In this document: one piece after another, positions 44,202 to 53,014 of the stretch | Layout of the letters: every line of letters begins with the position of its first letter | Position numbering within the stretch: the stretch's first letter is position 1 | Source: Microbulbifer bruguierae | GTDB taxonomy: Bacteria; Pseudomonadota; Gammaproteobacteria; Pseudomonadales; Cellvibrionaceae | Length of the DNA stretch: 64,000 bases | NCBI RefSeq assembly: GCF_029869925.1 | Contig: NZ_CP118605.1 | Span: forward strand, 3,004,001 to 3,068,000 | Direction: 5' to 3' | Translations under genes and position numbers: made by a program | Notes under the pieces: model-generated | The model's database searches: none | Seen by the model: only the letters and a program-made list of their open reading frames with translations | Told to the model about the DNA's origin: nothing

Positions 44202-45377
44202 TCAGCCGCGGCACCAGGCGGTGGGGTCCTGGGGTTTGCCGTCGCGGCGGATTTCGAAGTAGAGCCCGGGCTGGCTCATGCCGCCGGTGTTGCCGATTCT
44301 GGCGATGGTGTCGCCACGTTCCACCCATTCGCCGATGGCGCGGGTGAGGGACTGATTGTGCCCATACAGGCTCATGTAGCCATCGCCATGGTCCAGAATG
44401 ATGAGCATGCCCTGGCCGCGCAGGTAGTCGGAAAACACAACGCGGCCGCGGTGAATGGCCTGCACCGCTTCGCCTTCGCCGGCGCGGATGGTGACGCCGG
44501 TCCAGGTGATGCCGTTGGCGCGGGGCTGGCCGAAGGCGTTGGCGCGGCGCCCCTGCGCAGGCCACTGCATGCGCCCGCGCTGTTTGCTGAACGGTGTCTG
44601 GTCGCTTGGGTTGATCAGGCTGGCAATGGCGCGTCCCACTTCGTCTACCAGGCGCTGCAGGCGACTGCGGTCTCCCTGCAGCTGATCCAGCTCACCACTT
44701 TTGCTCGCCAGCTGCCGGGCCAGTTTATCCAGGGTGCGTTGACGGCTTTTCTGTGCGCTGACCAGGGCGGAGCGCTTTTCTTCCAGCTGGTTGCGCTCGT
44801 GGGCGAGGGTGTCCTGTTCGCGCTGGATACCGGCGCTGACCGTGGAAAGTTGATCGAGGGTACTGACGTAATCGTCGATAACGCGGCTGCGTTGCTTGAG
44901 AAAGTAGTCGTGGTAGCGGAGTTGGCGGGCGATGTGCTGGGGATCTTGTTGATTGAGGAGCAGTTTAATCTGCTCCTGGCGACCGAGTCGGTAAGCGGCG
45001 GCGACTTCCTGCTCGACCCGCCGCTGCATACTTCGGCGGGATTCCTCCAGCTGCTTTTCTTCCTGCTTCAATTCCTGCAGCTTCTCGCCGCGGCTCTGCA
45101 TGTCGGATTTGATTTTGTCGATGCGCTGCAGAAGTTCGGAAATATCCTTTTCATTGGCCTCCAGATCCTTGAGCAGCTGATCGCGCTCGCCTTTGACCTG
45201 ATTCAGTTCCTGCTGCAGGGATTCAATGCGCTGCTTGATTTCTGCCAGCCGCGCCTGTTGCTCGTCATCCGCCGCCTGCGCCAAGCAGGCCGGGATCAGG
45301 GAGAGTGACAACAGTGCGGCGAGGACAAACCCGGAAAACTTTTTGCTGGAAAGCTTCATCTTGCTGGAAAGCTTCAT
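44202..45377 (-). CDS. EnvC-like murein hydrolase activator (coiled coil + degenerate LytM)
   Basis: 391 residues with a signal peptide and a long coiled coil (about 35-265). The C-terminal M23/LytM domain (ITWTGVTIRAGEGEAVQAIH, DHGDGYMSLYGHNQS) lacks part of the zinc site: the usual HLHFE is GLYFEIR, so it should not be an enzyme. EnvC-type proteins bind FtsEX and switch on amidases at septation. The N-terminus contains a direct duplication (MKLSSK repeated); the true start may be the second Met (45359). It lies between ctpA and gpmI. Confidence 0.88.
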   Translation of the reverse strand: MKLSSKMKLSSKKFSGFVLAALLSLSLIPACLAQAADDEQQARLAEIKQRIESLQQELNQVKGERDQLLKDLEANEKDISELLQRIDKIKSDMQSRGEKLQELKQEEKQLEESRRSMQRRVEQEVAAAYRLGRQEQIKLLLNQQDPQHIARQLRYHDYFLKQRSRVIDDYVSTLDQLSTVSAGIQREQDTLAHERNQLEEKRSALVSAQKSRQRTLDKLARQLASKSGELDQLQGDRSRLQRLVDEVGRAIASLINPSDQTPFSKQRGRMQWPAQGRRANAFGQPRANGITWTGVTIRAGEGEAVQAIHRGRVVFSDYLRGQGMLIILDHGDGYMSLYGHNQSLTRAIGEWVERGDTIARIGNTGGMSQPGLYFEIRRDGKPQDPTAWCRG

Positions 45378-45407
45378 CGTGTCAGCTATTTCTCGCTTTG
45401 CGGCTCT

Positions 45408-45424
45408 CCCCGGTTAAACCGGGG
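45408..45424 (-). other. Stem-loop between gpmI and envC
   Basis: CCCCGGT / ACCGGGG with TAA loop, flanked by further complementary bases (CGCTTT / AAAGCG). It lacks a T-run. Possible weak terminator or processing site in the minus-strand transcript. Confidence 0.4.
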
Positions 45425-45432
45425 AAAGCGGA

Positions 45433-46977
45433 TTAGTTGATTTTGACCAGTGGCTCGCCGTTCATTTCTGCCGGCTGCGGCAGTCCCATCAGCGCCAGCA
45501 TGGTGGGGGCCACGTCTGCCAGGCTGCCACCGTCGCGCATGGAAACATTGCGCGCGCCTACGTAAACAAAGGGCACCGGCAGGGTCGAGTGCTGGGTGCT
45601 GACCTGGCCGGAGCCAGCGTCAAACATTTCCTCGACGTTGCCGTGATCGGCGGTGATCAGTACCTCACCACCGGCGGCCAGTGCCGCCTTGGTGACGCGA
45701 TCCACGCACACGTCCAGTGCTTCCACCGCTTTGACCGCCGCTTCGAACACGCCGGTGTGGCCGACCATGTCGCCGTTGGCGTAGTTGCAGATGATCGCGT
45801 CGAACTTGCCGCTCTCGATGGCCTCCACCAGTTTGTCGGTGACCTCGGGTGCGCTCATCTCCGGCTGCAGATCGTAGGTGGCCACATCCGGGGATTTGAT
45901 CAGAATGCGCTCCTCGCCATTGTAGGGCTCTTCGCGGCCGCCGCTGAAGAAGAAGGTCACATGGGCGTATTTTTCTGTCTCGGCAATGCGCAACTGAGTC
46001 TTGTGCTGGTTCTGCAGATACTCGCCGAAAGTATTGGCGAGGGCCTCTGGCGGAAAGGCGCAGGCGGCGTGGATGTCACCGGCGTATTCGGTGGTCATTA
46101 CAAACTCCGCCAGTTTCGGGGTGGCGGCGCGCTCAAAGCCGTTGAAGTCCGCATCGGTAAAGGCGCGGGTCAGCTGGCGGGCGCGGTCCGGGCGGAAGTT
46201 CATAAAGATCAGTGCGTCGCCGTCTTGCACCGGTGCCGGTTCGCCGATCAGGGTCGGGGCCACGAATTCGTCGTTCTCGTCGCGGGCGTAGGCGGCTTCG
46301 AGGCCGGCCAGCGCGGAGTCGGCCTGGTGCTTGGCTTTACCCTGGGTGATCAGGTCGTACACCGGCTTTACGCGGTCCCAGCGGTTGTCGCGATCCATGG
46401 CGAAGTAGCGGCCGGCAAGAGTGGCGATACGCGCGGTGCCGAGGGCATCGCATACCTGGGTGAGGCGCGCCAGCGGGGTCTCCGCGCTGCGTGGCGGGGT
46501 GTCGCGGCCGTCGGTGAAGGCGTGGATGTAGATCGCTTTGGCACCGCGCTGGGCGGCCAGGGTAGCCATGGCGACAATGTGGTCATCGTGGCTGTGTACA
46601 CCGCCGTCTGATGCCAGGCCCATGATGTGGACCGCACCGCCGTTGGCGATCGCCTTGTCCACGGCACTGGTATAGGCCGGGTTGGTGAAGAAGTCGCCGT
46701 CCTTGATGGCCTTGTTGATGCGGGTGAAGTTCTGGTAGACCACGCGGCCGGCGCCGAGTGTCATGTGGCCGACTTCGGAGTTGCCCATCTGGCCTTCCGG
46801 CAGACCTACCGCCATGCCGGAGGTGTGAATCAGGGTTTTCGGGCGGCTGGCCCAGATCTGGTCCCATACCGGGCTCTTGGCCGCGGCAATGGCGTTGTGC
46901 TCCGCGTGCTCACTGTGGCCGAAGCCGTCCAGAATCAGCAGTACCAGGGGACGTTTGGACGAAGTCTCGGATGCCAT
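45433..46977 (-). CDS. gpmI: 2,3-bisphosphoglycerate-independent phosphoglycerate mutase
   Basis: 514 residues from the ATG at 46975-46977. The two-Mn alkaline-phosphatase-type site is visible: [10 protein letters not shown] (Asp17), MGNSEVGH (phospho-Ser67), ADHGNVEEM, and the final [12 protein letters not shown]. It interconverts 3- and 2-phosphoglycerate in glycolysis and gluconeogenesis. Normal length. Order gpmI-envC-ctpA on the minus strand matches Pseudomonas. Confidence 0.97.
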   Translation of the reverse strand: MASETSSKRPLVLLILDGFGHSEHAEHNAIAAAKSPVWDQIWASRPKTLIHTSGMAVGLPEGQMGNSEVGHMTLGAGRVVYQNFTRINKAIKDGDFFTNPAYTSAVDKAIANGGAVHIMGLASDGGVHSHDDHIVAMATLAAQRGAKAIYIHAFTDGRDTPPRSAETPLARLTQVCDALGTARIATLAGRYFAMDRDNRWDRVKPVYDLITQGKAKHQADSALAGLEAAYARDENDEFVAPTLIGEPAPVQDGDALIFMNFRPDRARQLTRAFTDADFNGFERAATPKLAEFVMTTEYAGDIHAACAFPPEALANTFGEYLQNQHKTQLRIAETEKYAHVTFFFSGGREEPYNGEERILIKSPDVATYDLQPEMSAPEVTDKLVEAIESGKFDAIICNYANGDMVGHTGVFEAAVKAVEALDVCVDRVTKAALAAGGEVLITADHGNVEEMFDAGSGQVSTQHSTLPVPFVYVGARNVSMRDGGSLADVAPTMLALMGLPQPAEMNGEPLVKIN

Positions 46978-47350
46978 GGGATCGGATTTCCTGTATTGGG
47001 TTGGGTGGAAGATCGTTCGGCGCCATTGCCAGAAACCGGGATACACGGATGTGCTTTACCGCAGGTGGCGGATTTTAACCTGTTTGGCCGCCTGAAGCAG
47101 CCACGAAAGCAAGTACGAAGCCGTGTTGCTGGCGATTGTGGCGACAATCCCCTGACCCGGGGCCAGAGGCTCGCTATGGGCGGTGGCACAGATCAATTTG
47201 CCCCCAGGGTTAATCGGAAGTGGTTGCGGTCGTGTATACTCCGGCTCCTTTACGGGTCCTGCGCAATTCCTGCAATTCCGGGGCCCGAAGCGGTCTGACC
47301 GAATGGTCCGGGCCAGGTTGCAACTATATTTCAGAGAATTTGGGGGCGGA

Positions 47351-47761
47351 GTGGACTTTTTCGTCTTTGCCAGCGAGCAGTGGCCGCTGGTGTGCTTGTT
47401 GGTGGCGCTGATTTACGCGCTGGCGATTACCGAGCGAATCAAGGCGGGTAAACCCGCATCGGCCCATCAGGCCACTCTGCTGATCAACAGCGAGGGCGCC
47501 AAGGTGATCGACGTGCGCGACCGCGCGGAATATACCGCCGGGCACATTGTGGACGCGATCCATATTCCCCACGGCGAGATGGAAAACCGCATCGGTGAAC
47601 TCGCACCCTATAAAGACAAGGTGCTGATTCTGGCGGACAAAATGGGCCAGCACGCGGGCCCGGTGGGGCGCCAGCTGAAAAAGGCCGGCTACACCGTGCG
47701 TCGCCTGGAGGGTGGCATGTCCGAGTGGAGCAACCAGAAATTGCCGCTGGTGAAAGGGTAA
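47351..47761 (+). CDS. Membrane-anchored rhodanese-like protein (YibN type)
   Basis: 136 residues from the GTG at 47351, which follows a GGGGGCGGA ribosome site. A membrane helix (WPLVCLLVALIYALAI) is followed by a rhodanese domain (KVIDVRDRAEYTAGHIVDAIH, RRLEGGMSEWSN). The active-site loop reads VLILADKMGQHAG: the catalytic Cys is absent (Asp in its place), so sulfur transfer is unlikely. It is in the YibN position before grxC and secB. Confidence 0.85.
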   Translation: MDFFVFASEQWPLVCLLVALIYALAITERIKAGKPASAHQATLLINSEGAKVIDVRDRAEYTAGHIVDAIHIPHGEMENRIGELAPYKDKVLILADKMGQHAGPVGRQLKKAGYTVRRLEGGMSEWSNQKLPLVKG

Positions 47762-47865
47762 CCAGCGAGGTTGGGGGTGAAGCTGACCTCCCGCCGGTAA
47801 AACCCCTATTATTGCGGGGTAAGTGCAGATAAATCGTTGATGGTACCGAGAGAGGTTCTGTAGTC

Positions 47866-48117
47866 GTGAAAGAAGTCGTTATCTACACCACCCGCTTCTG
47901 CCCCTTCTGCATTCGCGCCAAATATCTGCTGGACAACAAGAACGTCCCCTACACAGAAATTTCTGTGGATGGCGACCGCGCGCTGCGTGCTGAAATGACG
48001 GCAAAGGCCGGGCGCCATACCGTGCCACAGATCTGGATTGGTGGTCATCATGTTGGTGGCTGCGATGAGCTGATGGCCATCGAACGCAGTGGTGAACTGG
48101 ACAGGCTTCTGGCCTGA
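47866..48117 (+). CDS. grxC: Glutaredoxin 3
   Basis: 83 residues from a GTG start with GAGAGG upstream. The active site is Cys12-Pro-Phe-Cys15 (CPFC rather than the common CPYC). The TVPQIWIGGHHVGGCDEL segment supplies the cis-Pro and glutathione-binding residues. It reduces disulfides with glutathione in the cytoplasm. It is followed by secB, as in most gammaproteobacteria. Confidence 0.95.
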   Translation: MKEVVIYTTRFCPFCIRAKYLLDNKNVPYTEISVDGDRALRAEMTAKAGRHTVPQIWIGGHHVGGCDELMAIERSGELDRLLA

Positions 48118-48246
48118 ATCCAGCGCAAGAAATTTTGCTTACACGCCTTGAAAGGGGTTTTCGAGGCCCCCATAAGTAAGACCCATACAGGGAGTCTTCT
48201 AACAGGGAAGGCAGTCAATAAACCTTTTTAGTGAACAGGCAGTAAC

Positions 48247-48753
48247 ATGGCTGAAGAACATAACGGCGCCGCAGTAAACGATACAGAAGCGCAGCAAGTA
48301 CAATTCGCAATGCAGCGCATCTATCTGAAAGACCTGTCCTTCGAAACTCCGATGGGCGCAGAGGTTTTCAAGAAACAGTGGAAGCCCCAGGTCAACCAGG
48401 AACTGAACACCAAAACCGCCAAGATCGATGAAGATCTGTACGAAGTGGCGCTGACCCTGACTATCACCGTGAAGCTGGAAGAAGAGACCGCTTTCCTGGT
48501 GGAAGTACAGCAGGCCGGCCTGTTCGGCATCAAGGGTCTCGAAGGTCCGCAGCTCGCTCAGGCGCTGAACACTGCCTGCCCGAACATCCTGTTCCCCTAC
48601 GCTCGTGAGGTTGTCGACAACGTGGTAACCAAGGGCTCCTTCCCTGCCCTGATGCTGCCGCCGATCAACTTCGACGCGCTGTTCGCCGCGGCCCTGAATC
48701 AGGCGCAGCAGCAGGCTGCCAGCGCGGCGGCGGAAGAAAAGTCCGACGCATAA
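48247..48753 (+). CDS. secB: Protein-export chaperone SecB
   Basis: 168 residues. Conserved segments [45 protein letters not shown] and [35 protein letters not shown] are all present (cited in part). Homotetrameric cytoplasmic chaperone that keeps precursors unfolded for SecA. The acidic N-terminus and Ala/Gln C-terminus are typical. Confidence 0.97.
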   Translation: MAEEHNGAAVNDTEAQQVQFAMQRIYLKDLSFETPMGAEVFKKQWKPQVNQELNTKTAKIDEDLYEVALTLTITVKLEEETAFLVEVQQAGLFGIKGLEGPQLAQALNTACPNILFPYAREVVDNVVTKGSFPALMLPPINFDALFAAALNQAQQQAASAAAEEKSDA

Positions 48754-48769
48754 GTTTCGGTACGTACAG

Positions 48770-48795
48770 AAAAAGCTCCTTCGGGAGCTTTTTTT
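48770..48795 (+). terminator. Intrinsic terminator after secB
   Basis: AAAAAGCTCC-TTCG-GGAGCTTTTTTT: an 8-bp stem closed by a TTCG tetraloop with a T-run, 16 bases after the secB stop. The A-run on the other side allows bidirectional use. Confidence 0.95.
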
Positions 48796-48887
48796 GTATC
48801 TGAAGTAATGGTCTGGCACTAACCGGTCGATTAGCCTGCTCAACAGGCGCAGTGCCACCAAGAACCGGTCTACGGAGTTAATCGCCC

Positions 48888-49328
48888 ATGAAGTGGGACC
48901 TTCCCCAACCCTATATCCACAACGTCTGTGTGGAGCCCGAACATGTCGATGGCCTGCACCATGCCAACAACGCCGAGTATGTGCGCTGGTGTGAGCAAGC
49001 TGCCTGGTCTCACAGCGTGGAGCTGGGGCTGGATGTCACCAATTACCAATCCATGGACCGGGGAATGGCAATCCGGCAGGCCGAGTACGACTATATACTG
49101 GCCGCGAGAGAGGGCGATCAACTGCTGATCGGCACCTGGCTGACGATGGTCGACGGCCGGTTGAATATGACCCGTAAGTTCCAGGTGTTTCGCGCCAGCG
49201 ACGAAGCGCTGGTCCTGCGGGCCTCGTGGCAGATGGTATGTATCGAACTCTCCAGTGGCAGACCCAAGCGGATGCCAGAGACCTTTAAAGAGATCTATTG
49301 TCCCGCGGTGGTGGCGGAGCCTCTGTAA
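48888..49328 (+). CDS. Acyl-CoA thioesterase, hotdog fold (4HBT)
   Basis: 146 residues. The sequence has the 4HBT pattern: EPEHVDGLHHANNAEYVRWCEQA near the start (cited in part; catalytic Asp/His region), then YDYILAAREGDQLLIGTWL and LRASWQMVCIELSSGRPKR. Hydrolyses acyl-CoA thioesters in the cytoplasm; chain length unknown. It precedes an SDR gene by 60 bases on the same strand and could share a transcript. Confidence 0.88.
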   Translation: MKWDLPQPYIHNVCVEPEHVDGLHHANNAEYVRWCEQAAWSHSVELGLDVTNYQSMDRGMAIRQAEYDYILAAREGDQLLIGTWLTMVDGRLNMTRKFQVFRASDEALVLRASWQMVCIELSSGRPKRMPETFKEIYCPAVVAEPL

Positions 49329-49388
49329 CCAGGAAGGGTTCCCTGCGGTCAATGGCAAACAGGACACTCGCAGTTGGAGCGTACGCGC

Positions 49389-50252
49389 ATGAGCGAAGAG
49401 CTGACCCTCACCCAGAACACCGGCGCCCTGCGGGGTAAAACCATATTCATTACCGGTGCCAGTCGCGGTATTGGCCGCGCGATAGCGCTGAAGTGCGCCG
49501 CCGACGGCGCGAATATCGCGATTGCCGCCAAATCCGCCGAGCCTCACCCCAAACTGCCCGGCACCATCTACACCGTTGCTGCGGAAGTCGAAGCCGCCGG
49601 CGGCCAAGCGCTGCCGATGCAGGTGGATGTGCGTGAGGAAGAGCAGGTGGCGGAAGCGCTGAAAAAGACCGCCGATACGTTCGGCGGTATCGATGCGGTG
49701 ATCAACAATGCCGGCGCCATCAATCTCACCAACGTCGAGTCCACGCCGCCGAAGCGCTACGACCTGATGCTGGATGTCAACGCCCGCGCGGTGTATCTCA
49801 CTGCGCACCTCGCCATTCCCTACCTGAAGCAGGCAGAGCGCGGGCATATCCTCAGCCTGTCGCCGCCACTTAACCTTGAGCCCCGCTGGCTGGGGCCCTT
49901 TGCACCCTATGCCCTGTCCAAGTTCGGTATGACGATCCTGAGCCTGGGGCTGGCGGAAGAGTTGCGCGAGACCAATATCAGCGTCGCCACCCTGTGGCCG
50001 CGCACCCTGGTGGCGACGGCGGCGATCGAGTTTGCCGTGGGCAGTCGCGAAATGTTCGAACAGAGCCGCAAACCCATGGTGATGGCGGATGCCGCCTATG
50101 AAGTGCTGATCACGCGCAATCAGGGATTGAACGGCGCCCAGCTGATCGACGAGACCCTGTTGCACGAACGGGGGGTGGAAGATTTCACCCAATATGCGCA
50201 CAATCCCGCCAAGGCCGGCGAACTGGCGGTGGATCTGTTCCTCGATCCCTGA
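49389..50252 (+). CDS. SDR family oxidoreductase (HSDL2-like)
   Basis: 287 residues from the ATG at 49389. Rossmann motif TGASRGIG (22-29), NNAGA (106-110), and catalytic Tyr174-x3-Lys178 in YALSKFG are present. The segment IAIAAKSAEPHPKLPGTI matches the HSDL2/short-chain dehydrogenase subgroup linked to lipid metabolism; the SCP2 domain of animal HSDL2 is absent. NAD(P)-dependent; substrate unknown. The adjacent thioesterase suggests acyl metabolism. Confidence 0.88.
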   Translation: MSEELTLTQNTGALRGKTIFITGASRGIGRAIALKCAADGANIAIAAKSAEPHPKLPGTIYTVAAEVEAAGGQALPMQVDVREEEQVAEALKKTADTFGGIDAVINNAGAINLTNVESTPPKRYDLMLDVNARAVYLTAHLAIPYLKQAERGHILSLSPPLNLEPRWLGPFAPYALSKFGMTILSLGLAEELRETNISVATLWPRTLVATAAIEFAVGSREMFEQSRKPMVMADAAYEVLITRNQGLNGAQLIDETLLHERGVEDFTQYAHNPAKAGELAVDLFLDP

Positions 50253-50289
50253 CCGCAGCCGACGCGTGAGAGAGGTATGGGGGGAGAGC

Positions 50290-50886
50290 GTGGACAAGAC
50301 AGATCTGGACGAATTCCGCGGCGCCATGGGTGCGCTTGGCGACGTAAAGCCGCTGGCGCCCAAGCAACGCGAGAGTGCGCTAAAGAAGGACACTACCGAT
50401 CCCCTTAACCAGCGCGCCCGCCGGGAGGCGGCCACCGCCCAGACCTACCGCGAACTGAACCCCCTGGGAGGCGAGTTCGTCGAGCCCGTCGACCCCAACG
50501 ATCCCATTGAATTCAAGCGCGACGGTGTCCAGAACGGCGTCTACCGCAATTTGCGCCTGGGAAAATACTCCGTCGAAGCGCGCCTCGATCTGCACCATCA
50601 CACCGTCGATATGGCGCGCAGTGCGCTCTATCAGTTTGTGCGCGACTGTATCGAAGCGGATGTGCGCTGCGCACTGGTGACCCACGGCAAGGGCGAGGGG
50701 CGCAAGACGCCGGCGATGCTGAAAAGCTGCGTCAACGCCTGGCTGCCACAGCTCGCAGAAGTGCTCGCATTCCACAGCGCGCAGAAACAGCACGGCGGTC
50801 TCGGTGCCACTTATGTGTTGTTGCGCAAGAGCGAGGGCAAGCGGCAACAGAACCTGGAGCAGCACCAGCGGCGCTCGAAGCCGTAA
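50290..50886 (+). CDS. Smr-domain endonuclease-like protein (SmrA/YdaL-like)
   Basis: 198 residues from the GTG at 50290 (GGGGAGAG upstream). The N-terminal half is charged; the C-terminal Smr domain carries RLDLHHHTVDMARSALYQF and the conserved VTHGKGEGRKTPAM, then LGATYVLLRKS. Smr domains nick DNA or RNA; the single-domain form is cytoplasmic. It starts 37 bases after the SDR gene on the same strand and may be co-transcribed. Confidence 0.88.
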   Translation: MDKTDLDEFRGAMGALGDVKPLAPKQRESALKKDTTDPLNQRARREAATAQTYRELNPLGGEFVEPVDPNDPIEFKRDGVQNGVYRNLRLGKYSVEARLDLHHHTVDMARSALYQFVRDCIEADVRCALVTHGKGEGRKTPAMLKSCVNAWLPQLAEVLAFHSAQKQHGGLGATYVLLRKSEGKRQQNLEQHQRRSKP

Positions 50887-51196
50887 ATTGGTTCTTCTGG
50901 AAACAGGAAAAATTCTTGTTTCGTAATCTGTTTGTCACTTCTGACAATTAATCTATTCCCACAACGAAATTTTGCTTGTCCGGTTGTTACATCGCGCAAC
51001 TGAACTTGTTTTCGTTGTTCTTCTCTCTTTGCATCGCACCAAATTGATTGGTGATTTTTATGCTTCCGAGTTTGGAGGCTCCTCCGCTTGGAGGGCAGGT
51101 ATCAACATTCGCTGTGCGAATGGCGATCCTTCTTGAATGATTCTTCGAGCGGCCCCTGAGGCCGCTTTTTTTATCGCGGAGAATTCGAGATCCGGT
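50887..51196. other. Intergenic region with possible small RNA
   Basis: About 310 bases without a convincing gene. A 26-codon ORF (ATG 51060) has no ribosome site. The plus strand ends in the terminator at 51149-51172, so this stretch is either a long 3' untranslated region of the smr gene or a separate small RNA of up to about 230 bases. Confidence 0.4.
51149..51172 (+). terminator. Intrinsic terminator (plus strand)
   Basis: GCGGCC-CCTGA-GGCCGC followed by TTTTTTT. It lies about 260 bases after the smr gene stop and 24 bases before the stop of the convergent lipoprotein gene. Confidence 0.9.
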
Positions 51197-51742
51197 TCAG
51201 TGAGCGCGTGCTTCGACGGTCTGGGTGAATTCCAGGCGTGTGCCATCGCTGCCCTGCAAAACCAGGGTCTCGCCTTCGGTGAAGGCATGGGTTACCCGTG
51301 GCAGCGCCAACAGGAAATCCTGCTCCAGTTCACTGCCATCACGGCGGCCCGCCATGCGGGATATCTTTGGCTGCTTCAGCCATTTGACACTGCCAGTGTC
51401 GGTCAGCTTGAATTTGCCCAGGTAGGGGTTGGCGCCGGTGCTGCCGCGGATAAAGCCCAGCTTGTCGCAGGTGAAGTAGGGGCGATCACGCCACATCTTC
51501 TGCCAGAACATGCGGGATTTGTGCTCGCGGCCGTCGACCGACAGGCTTTCCAGTAACCATTGCTGCTCGCAAATCCCGGGGTTGTCGGTTTTGGCCATAT
51601 TCGAAGGCTCGGTGGCAGTACTGCCACAGCCGCTCAGCAACAACCCCAGGAGCAGACCCAGGAATATCGGCGCCTTGAATCCGGTGGCGCTGCAGAGGGG
51701 ACGAAACTGGGCGAAAAATGGTCGCGGGAGCAGGTGAAGCAT
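51197..51742 (-). CDS. META-like domain lipoprotein (first of two)
   Basis: About 181 residues from the ATG at 51740-51742; a longer start at 51778 exists. The lipobox LLLSGC precedes a mature domain with QQWLLESLSVDGREHKS, GSTGANPYLGKFKLTDTG, a Met-Ala-Gly segment, then TLVLQGSDGTRLEFTQT. This is the HslJ/META layout, usually periplasmic. The neighbouring gene at 51850 is a paralogue by eye. Role unknown. Confidence 0.75.
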   Translation of the reverse strand: MLHLLPRPFFAQFRPLCSATGFKAPIFLGLLLGLLLSGCGSTATEPSNMAKTDNPGICEQQWLLESLSVDGREHKSRMFWQKMWRDRPYFTCDKLGFIRGSTGANPYLGKFKLTDTGSVKWLKQPKISRMAGRRDGSELEQDFLLALPRVTHAFTEGETLVLQGSDGTRLEFTQTVEARAH

Positions 51743-51849
51743 GGGATTGATCCGGTGGCCGTTTACGCCATTTAACACGAATTACCCGCCGGCGTCTGCG
51801 ACTTGGACGGATTCTTGGGGTGTTATGACGGGGGAGACGGGGGCCGAAC

Positions 51850-52323
51850 TCAGAGGCCGGCCTTGATGTACTCGATATAGATGTCCCCGGATATGTCCCG
51901 CAGAATCAGGTGCGCGCCACCACTTTTCACAAATGCCTGGCGGGTACCGGCGAGGGCGCGCAGGTAACGGTTTTCCTGATCCATCAATTGCGGCGGCCCA
52001 GCCATTTTGGTGGAGGCAAAGCTGTCCGCATTCCACAGCAATTGACCGTTGGCGGTGATCTGCAGGGTGCCGCGATAGGTATTGATACCACTTTTGCCCA
52101 TGGCCTCGCCGTCACTGTTGCACAGGAAAGTGAACTCCTTGAGCTGTTCAACGGGCACCGCCTGACCGTCGATACGCAGCAGGCGCAGCTGCCACTTGTC
52201 GCCGCACACGCTACTGATCGACCCGGGGGTTTGGGTGGGACCTGTATCCTTGCTGTCCATGTTCATACAACCCGCGACGGCGATGATCAGTCCCGTGAAC
52301 CACAGCAGAATCAGCTTACTCAT
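51850..52323 (-). CDS. META-like domain lipoprotein (second of two)
   Basis: About 157 residues from the ATG at 52321-52323. Lipobox AVAGC, then GDKWQLRLLRIDGQAVPVE, GKSGINTYRGTLQITANGQ, STKMAGPPQLMDQENRYLRA and a final beta hairpin (HLILRDISGDIYIEYIKAG), matching the preceding lipoprotein segment by segment. It lies 107 bases upstream of that gene on the same strand. Likely a tandem duplication. Confidence 0.75.
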   Translation of the reverse strand: MSKLILLWFTGLIIAVAGCMNMDSKDTGPTQTPGSISSVCGDKWQLRLLRIDGQAVPVEQLKEFTFLCNSDGEAMGKSGINTYRGTLQITANGQLLWNADSFASTKMAGPPQLMDQENRYLRALAGTRQAFVKSGGAHLILRDISGDIYIEYIKAGL

Positions 52324-52442
52324 TGCTTTGCGCTCCACGCTAGCAGATAGGTAAAGCTTAGCCAGTGAAGTGCGACCCGAGTGGATCGGGGTGACAAACT
52401 GCCGCGGAAACCGTCACAGAAGGCGGAGTACTCCGGTGCCGG

Positions 52443-52730
52443 CTAAGAATCCTGGCGCACACAGCGCACCACCGTTTTCGAGTCGAGTTCCTGCTCGAAG
52501 CAGCGAAAGCGGGTGCCGTTGACGTTGAGTGAGCGGGGCGCCTCGCGGCGGCTGCTTCTGGGGCGGCGGTCTGATGAGCGCACAGAATACTGTGCGGAAT
52601 CCAGATGGGGGGGGACGGCGCTACTGAAGGCGCGGGTTGCGTGACTATCCCTGGACTCGGTTGACGTGCAACCGGCAACATTTCCTGTCGCAATCGCCGC
52701 AGCCAGCAGAATAAAACTCAATTTCTGCAC
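52443..52730 (-). CDS. Small basic lipoprotein
   Basis: 95 residues from the GTG at 52728-52730 (GAGG upstream); an ATG at 52760 is the alternative. Lipobox GNVAGC followed by a Ser/Arg-rich stretch (SSDRRPRSSRREAPRSLN) and a small end domain with two cysteines (RFRCFEQELDSKTVVRCVRQ). No family recognised. It shares strand with the META lipoproteins. Confidence 0.55.
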   Translation of the reverse strand: MQKLSFILLAAAIATGNVAGCTSTESRDSHATRAFSSAVPPHLDSAQYSVRSSDRRPRSSRREAPRSLNVNGTRFRCFEQELDSKTVVRCVRQDS

Positions 52731-52889
52731 GCGGATACCTCGATGGCTGGTATGAGACACGGCGTCACTGCCGCCCTCTTATTTCAGGTTAGAAGACGCT
52801 TCCGCCAAAGTGTAAAAATATGCGCCAATTTGTTTAAGTCCGCGCCGGGAAGAAATTTACCGCGACACCGTGGCTGTCCGGTGGCGGGG

Positions 52890-52928
52890 ATTGTTGCTGG
52901 AAATTGTTACTGGAAATTGTTGCTGGAA
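52890..52928. repeat. Three tandem 13-base repeats
   Basis: ATTGTTGCTGGAA, ATTGTTACTGGAA, ATTGTTGCTGGAA in series. Just downstream of a TonB receptor terminator. Too few units to call a functional array. Confidence 0.8.
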
Positions 52929-52938
52929 ATAGCAATAA

Positions 52939-52960
52939 AAAGGGGCCCGATGGGCCCCAT
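52939..52960 (-). terminator. Intrinsic terminator of the TonB receptor gene
   Basis: Read on the minus strand: GGGGCCC-ATC-GGGCCCC followed by TTTTTATT, about 55 bases after the stop at 53015. Confidence 0.9.
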
Positions 52961-53014
52961 TAAGCAAGGTGCGATGTCATTTCCGGTAGGCGCTACGCAT
53001 TCGCCTTATTCGCC

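Noticed and set aside
48118..48246. A riboswitch or sRNA upstream of secB
   Set aside because: Only a weak GGGG/CCCC pairing is seen; not enough to support an element.
52890..52928. CRISPR array
   Set aside because: Only three 13-base tandem units without spacers or cas genes.
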